Below are positions 16,556-23,287 of a stretch of 24,735 nucleotides of DNA, in pieces. Location of the stretch: the NCBI GenBank assembly GCA_018714685.1, contig DVNC01000031.1, positions 1 to 24,735 on the forward strand. The letters run 5' to 3'. The position numbers were made by a program, and so were the translations under genes. Below the pieces are notes generated by a model. It was not told where the DNA came from. It ran no database searches and saw nothing but the letters and a program-made list of their open reading frames with translations. Within the stretch, counting starts at the first letter, position 1. The number at the start of each line of letters is the position of its first letter. The DNA comes from Scatocola faecipullorum. GTDB lineage: Bacteria; Pseudomonadota; Alphaproteobacteria; RF32; CAG-239.

Positions 16556-17263
16556 TCATTTTTGGAACAAATGTTTAAACCACAAATTAAAGCGGGCAAT
16601 TATTTTGAAAAACGGATGCAGAAAACGCGGCGCCTGCCCGGCGGCGGAAAACATCACCGAAACCCTTTGAATGTTGCAGTCGATAGCCACGCCCATCCGG
16701 TGATGCCCCTGATTAAGGGTATCCTGAATGCCCAGATTGCGACAGAGCATGATATCCAGCGGAAAGCGGTCGTCATAGCCGTTCCGGCGCATGCTGTCCG
16801 CCAGCTGCCGATAGAGCTTTTTGCGTTCGCTCTCGGGCATTTTGTATTTGGGATTGGAGAATTGATAGGCATTTTCCGGCGTGCGGAAACTGCGCTCGAT
16901 TTTAAGCCGCCGGATTTCAAAAGGATTGATGTGATAAATATTGCTGGAATAAGCCTTGTATTTGTAACGCAGCACCCGGATGAGCGGTGATACAAAGTCC
17001 CATGCCGCCGTTCGGGAGATAAAGGCAATGCGGACCGGAATAAAGTCCCTGCCGTCGGCAACGGCTTTTTCCACCAAACTGCGCCCTTTGAGCAGCGTGT
17101 CATAAATCACCGGTTTCTGCGCATCATAAATGTCTTTTTCCCCGATGAGGATAACAACCTTGTCCGCGCAGTCTGCCTTGCAGCTTTTGGGGCTGTCGGC
17201 AAGCACGGCCAAATCCCGGGGATCAAGATGATAAACTTCAGATGAGTAACAAATATGGCGCAT
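16556..17263 (-). CDS. Uncharacterised protein with ParB/sulfiredoxin-like G-H-H-R motif
   Basis: A 235-residue protein of unknown function. Residues ~143-205 run ESERKKLYRQLADSMRRNGY, then PLDIMLC, then NQGHHRMGVAID (GHHR at 186-189). This arrangement resembles the ParB/sulfiredoxin nucleotide-binding fold, in which a DGxHR-type motif follows a strand. Proteins with this motif occur in some polysaccharide clusters, and here it heads an operon with a glycosyltransferase. N-terminal residues 34-110 (KVVILIGEKDIYD, FIPVRIAFISRTAAWDF) are a separate alpha/beta region. No membrane helix is clear. AGGAGA just upstream of ATG 17263 fixes the start. The fold call is inference from one short motif. 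Confidence 0.7.
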   Translation of the reverse strand: MRHICYSSEVYHLDPRDLAVLADSPKSCKADCADKVVILIGEKDIYDAQKPVIYDTLLKGRSLVEKAVADGRDFIPVRIAFISRTAAWDFVSPLIRVLRYKYKAYSSNIYHINPFEIRRLKIERSFRTPENAYQFSNPKYKMPESERKKLYRQLADSMRRNGYDDRFPLDIMLCRNLGIQDTLNQGHHRMGVAIDCNIQRVSVMFSAAGQAPRFLHPFFKIIARFNLWFKHLFQK

Positions 17264-17316
17264 AAATTTCTCCTGACACTATTGATACATTAGTTTCCCC
17301 AAAGAAGCAAATAAAA

Positions 17317-17463
17317 ATGCCTCACTCTCCACAATCCGCCCGCGAGGACATTTTTTTTGCCGAAGCCTTGAATTCACGGGTTTTGAACTTACATTCTGCC
17401 CCGTTAAAAATGCTTAAACGGGAGAGGAAAAGTGACAGCGGCCGACGGCAACGTGATGTATAA
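17317..17463 (+). CDS. Possible 48-residue small ORF upstream of the solenoid gene
   Basis: An ATG-started frame (MPHSPQSAREDIFFAEALNS...) overlaps the first 32 nt of the next gene in another frame. The product is charged and helical-looking (SAREDIFFAEAL, KMLKRERK). The ribosome site is weak (AAAGAAG, 10 nt upstream). It could be a leader peptide, a remnant of a longer 5' coding region, or chance. Confidence 0.2.
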   Translation: MPHSPQSAREDIFFAEALNSRVLNLHSAPLKMLKRERKSDSGRRQRDV

Positions 17464-18766
17464 ACTGGAGAAAGGCTACCAGATAACCCGGGTTCTGGGA
17501 AAAGAATGCCTGATGATTTTGCGCGATAAATACAGCACGCCGTTGGCCACCATCGAACTTTGCCGGGGAAAAATTTCGTCCGTAACGCCGTATCGCGGCG
17601 CCGAAAACGACCGCAACCATATCCGGGTTATTCAAAGATTTGTCCGCCGTTATCATTACAGTCTGACGGCAGAGGCCGCGCTGAATCTGAGCCTTAACGT
17701 GGTTAAACGCGACGGGAAAGAAACTTACTATACGTCGTCCGAACTGACGGCTTCCCGTCTGGAACGGCTGTTTAAAAATTACGATACGTTGGCCGTAACT
17801 CTGAATAATTTCCGCAAACGCAAGCTGATAGTTCCTTCCTCTGCCAAAAAATGCAGTTTGAATCTGAGCCATGCCATCGTTTCCAAGCTGATTGTCAGCC
17901 GCAATTCGCACGCGGCGATAGATCTGCGAGACAACCGCTTTGTCGAAACGCTTATAATCGGCGACAGCTTTCGCGGCAGTCTGAATTTTTCCCGCTCCGA
18001 TATACAAAACATCAAACTCGGAAATAACTGTCGCTGCGATATTTTCTGCATCCATAGCGGCAAATGCTTTGAAATGACGCTCGGTGACGTTTACAGCGGC
18101 ATTTTGGATGTGCGGGATTCCTGTTTTCACCGGATAAAAACCGGATATTACTGCTATGCCGTTATCCGTCTTAGTGAAAATTGGGGCAAGAAAGACGTCA
18201 TTATCGGAGATTCTTTTCGCGGCTCACTGTTTATTGATTCCGTTTTGGCCGAAAATGTTGAAATCGGCGATGACTGCCGCGGCCGTATTTCCGTCCGCGA
18301 ACATAACCGCCGGCAGGGCATCAAGCATATTGACATTGCCGACGGTTTCAAAGGCGAGATAGACCTGGCCTCCGCCTTGGCGCTGCAAAAGGTTGAAGTC
18401 GGGGCTCATGCGGCCGGCAGCATCAACCTGTCCGGTTGTCCGTCCATTCAGGCCGTCAAGTTTGAAGAGGATTTTTCCGGCCGGGTTGATCTGCGCAATT
18501 CTGGGGTCATTTATGTCCGGGCCAAAGACGGCTGCAGCGGCCGGTTTGTCCTTCTCCACTGCGAAAATTTAAGTCTGCTGCGCTTACCCAGAGACAAAAG
18601 GGCGGATATTGCCGTCGAGCGTATGCCGCAGTCGGTCGGAACCGACAGTCGTAATTTTTATTATCATTTTGATGAAAAGGAACTTCCGGCGGAATTGTCC
18701 TCGCCGTTTTATGCCAGCTGGGTCAAAAAGCTGCGTCATTTTATACATCGTCATTTCATTCTCTGA
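17432..18766 (+). CDS. Predicted beta-solenoid protein with PcfJ-tail-like N-terminus
   Basis: A 444-residue protein of unknown function. Residues ~20-75 (LMILRDKYSTPLATIEL, RGKISSVTPYRGAEND) resemble the last segment of PcfJ-like proteins, an uncharacterised family of mobile elements and gut bacteria. Residues ~160-390 are degenerate ~20-22-residue units of the form IxIGDxFRGSLxxxxSxxxNVE; examples are IIGDSFRGSLNFSRSDIQ, VIIGDSFRGSLFIDSVLAE, IEIGDDCRGRISV and VEVGAHAAGSINLSGC. Such units predict a right-handed beta-solenoid similar to pentapeptide-repeat or bactofilin-type folds. There is no signal peptide or membrane helix, and the tail is basic and aromatic (WVKKLRHFIHRHFIL). The GTG start is preferred because GGAGAGG (17421-17427) precedes it; an ATG at 17456 is the alternative. 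Several clustered cysteines are notable. Confidence 0.8.
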   Translation: MTAADGNVMYKLEKGYQITRVLGKECLMILRDKYSTPLATIELCRGKISSVTPYRGAENDRNHIRVIQRFVRRYHYSLTAEAALNLSLNVVKRDGKETYYTSSELTASRLERLFKNYDTLAVTLNNFRKRKLIVPSSAKKCSLNLSHAIVSKLIVSRNSHAAIDLRDNRFVETLIIGDSFRGSLNFSRSDIQNIKLGNNCRCDIFCIHSGKCFEMTLGDVYSGILDVRDSCFHRIKTGYYCYAVIRLSENWGKKDVIIGDSFRGSLFIDSVLAENVEIGDDCRGRISVREHNRRQGIKHIDIADGFKGEIDLASALALQKVEVGAHAAGSINLSGCPSIQAVKFEEDFSGRVDLRNSGVIYVRAKDGCSGRFVLLHCENLSLLRLPRDKRADIAVERMPQSVGTDSRNFYYHFDEKELPAELSSPFYASWVKKLRHFIHRHFIL

Positions 18767-18784
18767 AATTGTTTCAGTTTTGTT
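18763..18784 (+). terminator. Weak terminator overlapping the solenoid-gene stop codon
   Basis: CTGAAA (18763-18768), loop TTG, TTTCAG (18772-18777), then TTTTGTT. The stem has only 6 bp, and the TGA stop codon (18764-18766) lies in its left arm. Confidence 0.35.
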
Positions 18785-18795
18785 ACAAAAATTTG

Positions 18796-18824
18796 TTGAG
18801 CCGGGCCGCAAAATATGTTATATT
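18796..18824 (+). promoter_or_regulatory. Predicted sigma70-type promoter of the 18875 gene
   Basis: TTGAGC (18796-18801), 17-nt spacer, TATATT (18819-18824). The start near 18831 gives a ~44-nt leader ending in a strong ribosome site (AAGGAG, 18861-18866). Confidence 0.55.
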
Positions 18825-18874
18825 ATAAACATAACGTAACGCGAATATAATTATGGCTTGAAGGAGTGTTGGTC

Positions 18875-19375
18875 ATGGTAGCTCTGGTTAAGGAAACAAA
18901 AGGTGAAGTCTTCATCAAAGCGATTGAAGAGGCCAAAAATAATAAGGGACATATTTTTTCCCTGTTGCTGGAAACCCTTCAGAATGAATATCCTCAGGCA
19001 GAAGCTGTGACAATTGTCAACAAAGTCAAAAATTTTGACGCTCTGGTCAACTATGATGCCAGCCTGGCCAAATTTCAGATTGGCCGCAACGGCGATAATA
19101 TTCGTAAAACGATGGAAGACATCAGCTCAACGGAAGTTCTCGGCGAAGACAACTTCAAATACAAACAGCTGATGATAAAAAAACTGAACGTGCTGGCTTC
19201 AATCAATCCCGATGCCAAAACCTATGCCGACTTGGCTGCCGCGGCATATATTTCCCAGGGGTTCGGCGACGCCAAACTGTTCAAACGCGAATTTACCAAC
19301 TACGTGCATAATCTGCATAACATCAGCACGGTCGGCTGCTGGGATACCGAGTGTCTGGCGCGGCTGGGCTGTTAA
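18875..19375 (+). CDS. Unknown helical protein with three-cysteine C-terminal tail
   Basis: A 166-residue soluble protein that I do not recognise. It is predicted to be almost all helix (EVFIKAIEEAKNNKG, IFSLLLETLQNEY, LMIKKLNVLASI, ADLAAAAYISQGF). It ends in GCWDTECLARLGC, giving C-x4-C-x5-C with Cys as the last residue and no other Cys in the protein. The tail could bind a metal, be modified, or form disulfides. A ribosomally made modified peptide with a long leader is a remote alternative, since no modifying enzyme is nearby. ATG at 18875, 8 nt after AAGGAG, is chosen over a GTG at 18866 that overlaps the ribosome site. It has its own promoter and is followed by the hairpin at 19404-19430. 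Confidence 0.8.
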   Translation: MVALVKETKGEVFIKAIEEAKNNKGHIFSLLLETLQNEYPQAEAVTIVNKVKNFDALVNYDASLAKFQIGRNGDNIRKTMEDISSTEVLGEDNFKYKQLMIKKLNVLASINPDAKTYADLAAAAYISQGFGDAKLFKREFTNYVHNLHNISTVGCWDTECLARLGC

Positions 19376-19398
19376 CCGACTTTTAATTAAAAAACTTC

Positions 19399-19404
19399 TA
19401 TACT
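19399..19404 (+). promoter_or_regulatory. anmK: Possible -10 element before anmK
   Basis: TATACT directly precedes the inverted repeat at 19404-19430. No convincing -35 lies 17 nt upstream, so read-through from the 18875 gene is the other option. Confidence 0.25.
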
Positions 19405-19430
19405 GTCTCCATAATGCATTTATGGAGACA
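19404..19430 (+). promoter_or_regulatory. anmK: Perfect 11-bp hairpin covering the anmK ribosome binding site
   Basis: TGTCTCCATAA (19404-19414) and TTATGGAGACA (19420-19430) pair perfectly around the loop TGCAT. The right arm contains GGAG (19424-19427), the only ribosome site for the anmK ATG at 19437. ATTTTTA follows the stem, so the same structure could terminate transcription from the 18875 gene. It could also act as a DNA operator just after the possible -10. Confidence 0.7.
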
Positions 19431-19436
19431 ATTTTT

Positions 19437-20750
19437 ATGTCCGTTATCAAAACAATCGGCGTAATGACCGGCAATTCGCTTGATGCCGTCGATGTTGTCC
19501 TGACAGCCTTTGACGGGGTAAATATTTGCGATTTGGCTGCTCATACTCTGGCTTATCCGGCAGAATTGTCTGACCGGTTTCGCCGCCTGCGCGGACAGTT
19601 GAAGCAAACTGCCGCCGATATGGAAAGTTTTGCACGGGATACTTTTTTTTCCGAAACTGTAAACGAATATACCTCACTGGTCGCCCGGGCGGTCAATGAG
19701 CTGCTTGCCCGGAGCAATACGCCGAAAGATGAAGTTGACGCCATCGGTTTCCACGGACAGACCTGCGATCATTTTCCGCCTTCCATTGCCGGAGATTTGC
19801 CGCCTTATACGCTGCAAATAGGCAATCCTAACCTGCTGGCGGATTTGACCGGAGTTCCCGTGATTTATGATTTCCGTTCTGACGATCTGATGAACGGCGG
19901 GGAGGGTGCCCCGCTGGCTCCCATGCATAATTTTCACCTGGCCGCGAGCCTGCGGGAGAAAGGTGTTTTTCCGGTTGCATTCTGTAATGGCGGAAACACC
20001 GGAAATATTGCGCTCATCAGTCAGAACGGCGCCGGAAAAGATATTCTTCTCGGCTGGGACGTCGGGCCGTTTAACCACTTCGCCGACACCATAACCCGAA
20101 CCTGTTTCGGCGCCCCTTATGACAAAGACGGCCGTTACGGCAAAAAAGGTCGTGTCCAAACCGATTTGCTGGATAAACTCTTTAACCAAACTGCCGTCAG
20201 CGAAACCGGCGAAAATTTTTATCTGTCCCGTCCGCCCAAATCGTCAGACCCGTCATGGTACCGTCTGCCGGATATCAGCGGTTATCAGGCGGAAGATGTG
20301 TTGCGGACGGTTGAATATTTAAGCAGTTATGTCTTCTTTCATTCTTTGTCATACATTCCGGAAGACGTTATGATGCCGGAATATTTTCTGCTTTTCGGCG
20401 GCGGTTGGAATAACCCGTTGATGACGGATGATTTTGCCGCTCTGTTGCATGGCGGAGAAAATATTGTTTTGCCGCAGCATCGGGCATTGTTTGAGCGGCT
20501 GCGGTCCCGTTTTGCTCAAAACCCGCACATTGCCCGGACAGACAGATACGGCATCAGCGGACAGTATATGGAAGCCGGGATACTTGCCGATTTGGCCCGT
20601 TGCAAAATAAAAAACATTCCCTTTACCACGCCGGAAACCACCGGCTGCAAAACACCGACAGTCTGCGGCATCTGGTGTTATCCGCACGACAGGCAGCAGC
20701 CCCTGTATAACCGTGCCGCTCCCGGCTGGCACAAAAAAATCCCCGGTTGA
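19437..20750 (+). CDS. anmK: Anhydro-N-acetylmuramic acid kinase (divergent AnmK)
   Basis: A 437-residue cytosolic kinase of peptidoglycan recycling that converts 1,6-anhydro-MurNAc plus ATP to MurNAc-6-phosphate. Family blocks are present: IGVMTGNSLDAVD (7-19; usual GxMSGTSxDGxD), GFHGQT (104-109), DFRSDDLMNGGEGAPLAP (145-162, containing the catalytic Asp region) and YGISGQYMEA. Two glycine loops deviate: NGGNTGNI at 184-191 instead of NIGGIANI, and GWDVGPFN at 206-213 instead of DTGPGN. It is ~70 residues longer than Escherichia coli AnmK (369). ATG 19437 matches the family start; an in-frame ATG at 19422 lies inside the hairpin. A shifted substrate is possible, but the family assignment is firm. 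Confidence 0.88.
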   Translation: MSVIKTIGVMTGNSLDAVDVVLTAFDGVNICDLAAHTLAYPAELSDRFRRLRGQLKQTAADMESFARDTFFSETVNEYTSLVARAVNELLARSNTPKDEVDAIGFHGQTCDHFPPSIAGDLPPYTLQIGNPNLLADLTGVPVIYDFRSDDLMNGGEGAPLAPMHNFHLAASLREKGVFPVAFCNGGNTGNIALISQNGAGKDILLGWDVGPFNHFADTITRTCFGAPYDKDGRYGKKGRVQTDLLDKLFNQTAVSETGENFYLSRPPKSSDPSWYRLPDISGYQAEDVLRTVEYLSSYVFFHSLSYIPEDVMMPEYFLLFGGGWNNPLMTDDFAALLHGGENIVLPQHRALFERLRSRFAQNPHIARTDRYGISGQYMEAGILADLARCKIKNIPFTTPETTGCKTPTVCGIWCYPHDRQQPLYNRAAPGWHKKIPG

Positions 20751-20762
20751 TACGGGGATTTT
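20736..20762. terminator. Bidirectional terminator with the anmK stop codon in its loop
   Basis: AAAATCCCCG (20736-20745) and CGGGGATTTT (20753-20762) form a 10-bp stem with loop GTTGATA. The anmK TGA (20748-20750) lies in the loop, and the left arm encodes the last residues of AnmK. A T-run follows on both strands (7 T on the minus strand), so it also ends the helicase gene, whose stop is 3 nt away. Confidence 0.92.
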
Positions 20763-20764
20763 CT

Positions 20765-22090
20765 TTACGCTGCCTTTTTACGGAGTTTTACTGTCCTGCG
20801 GTTGCCGTTAGCCGCTTTTGCGACAGCTGCTTTGCCTTTGGGCCCGAATTTGGTGCGGCTTTTGGCTTTCTTGTCCGGGGCATAAGGCTTAAACGGATTT
20901 TTTCCTTTTGCCTTGGCTTTGCTTTTGGGCAGAGACTGCCCGGTATTCAGCGGCGTAAGATCAATCGGGCAATCTTCACCGACGGTCGGTTTCGTGTCGG
21001 CATTGGCTGACGGATGCATCAGCTTATAAATGGCTTTCCACTGAGAAGCATCTTTAGGAGTCAGCAGATTAACGGCAATTCCGGAAGCCCCCGCCCGTGC
21101 CGTCCGGCCGATGCGGTGAATATAGTCTTCCGGGCATTGCGGCAGGTCATAGTTAATCACGCTTTCAATATGCGGAATGTCCAGCCCGCGGGCGGCAATA
21201 TCCGTTGCCACCAGAATACGGCTTTTCATCTTGCGAAAATTGGCGATAACCCTTTCTCGTTTGGCTTGTCGCAAATCGCCGTGAATGGCGTCGGCCGATT
21301 GATTTTCTTTGTTGAGTTTGGCAGCCAGTCTTTCCGCCCCGAATTTGGTCTTAACAAAAATTAAAACCGAACCGTCGCGTTCTTTCAACTGTTTCATCAG
21401 TTCTCCGTATTTTTGCGCATCATTTGTTTTGACGATTTCCTGGCGGATATTGTCCGCCGCCGCGGTTGTCGAACCGATGGCTATTCTTACCGGGTTGGTC
21501 AGATATTTGCGTGACAGGCTGATGATATTGGCGGGCAGAGTTGCCGAAAACATCAGTGTTTGGCGTTTGGCAGGCAGAAATTTGGCAATCTGTTCAAGCT
21601 GAATGCCAAAACCCATGTCCAGCATACGGTCTGTCTCGTCTAAAACCAGAAAATCAGTTTTATTCAAAACCAGACTGCGACGCAGCAAATGGTCGTTTAT
21701 TCGCCCCGGAGTGCCGACAATCAAACGGGGATTGCGTTTCAGCTGCTGCAATTGCTTAAACATGGAATCTCCGCCGATAAGCAATGCGGAAACAATTCCG
21801 GAATCTTTTTCCAGCATTGACCGGGCCGCAGAAATAACCTGTTGTGCCAGCTCTCGCGTCGGCAGCAGCACCAATGCGCAGGATAACGGGTTTTCCAACA
21901 GGTGGACAATCATCGGAATGGCAAAGGCAGCGGTTTTTCCGGTGCCTGTCTGTGCGGAACCGAGAATGTCATGTCCCTGCAACGCCACGGGAATTGACTG
22001 TTGCTGTATCGGGGTAGGTGTGTTAAAGTGAATGGCATTAAGCGCGGTTAGAATTTTCTCGGGCAGGCCCAAGTCGGCAAAATTTGACAT
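20765..22090 (-). CDS. rhlE: DEAD-box ATP-dependent RNA helicase, RhlE-like
   Basis: A 441-residue RNA helicase that remodels RNA or RNP in ribosome assembly or mRNA turnover. The order is Q motif (TPTPIQQQSIP), motif I SAQTGTGK (45-52), Ia PTRELAQ, Ib TPGR, motif II DETD (151-154) in place of DEAD, motif III SAT (182-184), then the C-terminal RecA domain with VLIFVKTK, ATDIAARGLDIP and HRIGRTARAG. A Lys-rich basic tail (~385-441) probably binds RNA. The start ATG at 22090 aligns with RhlE (MSxFxxLGL); the upstream in-frame TTG at 22105 is not needed. The ribosome site is weak (GAAAG). Confidence 0.95.
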   Translation of the reverse strand: MSNFADLGLPEKILTALNAIHFNTPTPIQQQSIPVALQGHDILGSAQTGTGKTAAFAIPMIVHLLENPLSCALVLLPTRELAQQVISAARSMLEKDSGIVSALLIGGDSMFKQLQQLKRNPRLIVGTPGRINDHLLRRSLVLNKTDFLVLDETDRMLDMGFGIQLEQIAKFLPAKRQTLMFSATLPANIISLSRKYLTNPVRIAIGSTTAAADNIRQEIVKTNDAQKYGELMKQLKERDGSVLIFVKTKFGAERLAAKLNKENQSADAIHGDLRQAKRERVIANFRKMKSRILVATDIAARGLDIPHIESVINYDLPQCPEDYIHRIGRTARAGASGIAVNLLTPKDASQWKAIYKLMHPSANADTKPTVGEDCPIDLTPLNTGQSLPKSKAKAKGKNPFKPYAPDKKAKSRTKFGPKGKAAVAKAANGNRRTVKLRKKAA

Positions 22091-22120
22091 TTTGTTTTCT
22101 TTCAATAAATTGTTTATACA

Positions 22121-22153
22121 TACGAAAATCTAAAACACTGCTTTATTTTGACA
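22121..22153 (-). promoter_or_regulatory. Possible promoter of the RNA helicase gene
   Basis: On the minus strand TTGTCA, a 16-nt spacer and TAGATT are found within this span, giving a leader of about 35 nt before ATG 22090. The -10 is imperfect. I see no terminator between the upstream EamA gene and this promoter, so read-through is possible. Confidence 0.35.
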
Positions 22154-22259
22154 AACAGTGCCAACTCTAAACAAATCCATTGATAAGAAAATCTTTAAAT
22201 AAGAAGAGCTGCAAGAATCTCAAGCGCCACTATACAGGGATTAATTTAAATAACAAGCT

Positions 22260-23162
22260 TTATTTTTCTGTCGCTTTGCGCTTAAGGCTGACAAGGGCAA
22301 TGCCGCCGATTACCAGTATGCCGCCGATGAAATCGGCGCTGTACAGCTTTTCTCCCAGAAACAGATAGGCTTCCACCCCGCTGAATAACGGCAGCAAATA
22401 ATAAATAATTGACGTCTTAACGTTGCCGATGGCCGCCAGTGCACTGTTCCAAGCCAAATAAGACAAAACGGAATTAAAAACGCCGAGATAGAAAATAACC
22501 GCCAAATCTTCCCCGTTAAAACGGCGCAGCAGTGCGGGAGGAGTCGTCAGCAGCATGAGCGGCAGAAGAATAACGGCGCCGACCACGGCCGTCGCCGCCA
22601 GCATGGCTGATTGCGAAATCTGCGGCGGCCTTTTGTATTGCAGAAAAGAATATACGGCAAAAGAAAAAGTGTTTAACAGCATTAAAAAATCGCCCGGTAC
22701 GAATTGAAAGTTTTTTAGCCGGGTAAAATTGCCGTTTAAGATAATGACCGTTACGCCGAAAAGGGCAACGGCCAACCCCAGCCATTGCCGCCCGGTAATC
22801 GGAGTTTTCAGAAAAATGCGGGACAGAAAAACCAAGAATATCGGCCCGGTAACGTCCAATAATCCCATATCAATGGCCGAGGCTGTCCGTCCGGCATAAT
22901 AAACCAGCGTGTTGTCAAACACCATGCCGGTAACTGCCAACGCCAGAACCAGTTTCCAGTGCCGCAGCAGGTCGGAAAAAATCTCTTTGACATTTTTTCT
23001 GGCAATGAACAACAGAATAACTCCGGCAATCAGCCACCGGCCGAAAGCAATCTCCATCGGCATCAGCGAAGTTGCAAACGAGCTGGCAATAATCAGATTG
23101 ATACTCCAGAAAAAAACCGCCGTCAGGGCAAACAAATAGCCTGATAAGGAATTTTTGTGCAT
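22260..23162 (-). CDS. EamA/DMT-superfamily transporter
   Basis: A 300-residue inner-membrane transporter with ten hydrophobic helices in two EamA halves. The first begins GYLFALTAVFFWSINLIIASSF, a typical EamA opening with the conserved Trp. The second includes DFLMLLNTFSFAVYSFLQYK and ends AYLFLGEKLYSADFIGGILVIGGIALVSL, the usual late signature. It probably exports an amino acid or related metabolite; the substrate is not readable. The two EamA proteins here (this and the one at 9712) are clearly different, not a recent duplication. The start at 23162 has a purine-rich site (AAAGAGAGA). It is divergent from the lipoprotein gene. Confidence 0.92.
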   Translation of the reverse strand: MHKNSLSGYLFALTAVFFWSINLIIASSFATSLMPMEIAFGRWLIAGVILLFIARKNVKEIFSDLLRHWKLVLALAVTGMVFDNTLVYYAGRTASAIDMGLLDVTGPIFLVFLSRIFLKTPITGRQWLGLAVALFGVTVIILNGNFTRLKNFQFVPGDFLMLLNTFSFAVYSFLQYKRPPQISQSAMLAATAVVGAVILLPLMLLTTPPALLRRFNGEDLAVIFYLGVFNSVLSYLAWNSALAAIGNVKTSIIYYLLPLFSGVEAYLFLGEKLYSADFIGGILVIGGIALVSLKRKATEK

Positions 23163-23224
23163 TTTTTATCTCTCTTTCTTTCAATTTATTCGAAGATATA
23201 ATCGCAGCCGGAAAGATTTAAATA

Positions 23225-23253
23225 TTGATTTTCGTTGTAAAAAAAACTATAAA
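23225..23253 (+). promoter_or_regulatory. Predicted sigma70-type promoter of the lipoprotein gene
   Basis: TTGATT (23225-23230), 17-nt spacer, TATAAA (23248-23253). The start near 23260 gives a ~28-nt AT-rich leader with no Shine-Dalgarno. Confidence 0.6.
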
Positions 23254-23287
23254 CAGTTCAAATATTTAATTATTAAAACTAAACGTT

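Noticed and set aside
17414..18130. A 238-residue minus-strand frame opposite the solenoid gene
   Set aside because: The plus-strand frame has internal repeats and a ribosome site; the antisense frame has neither.
18875..19375. Lanthipeptide-like or other modified-peptide precursor
   Set aside because: The C-terminal cysteines are suggestive, but no modification enzyme, protease or peptide exporter is adjacent, and the body is too long and helical for a typical leader.
9712..23162. The two EamA transporters as a duplication flanking a mobile island
   Set aside because: The two proteins are clearly different in sequence, and no integrase, transposase, tRNA or direct repeats border the interval.
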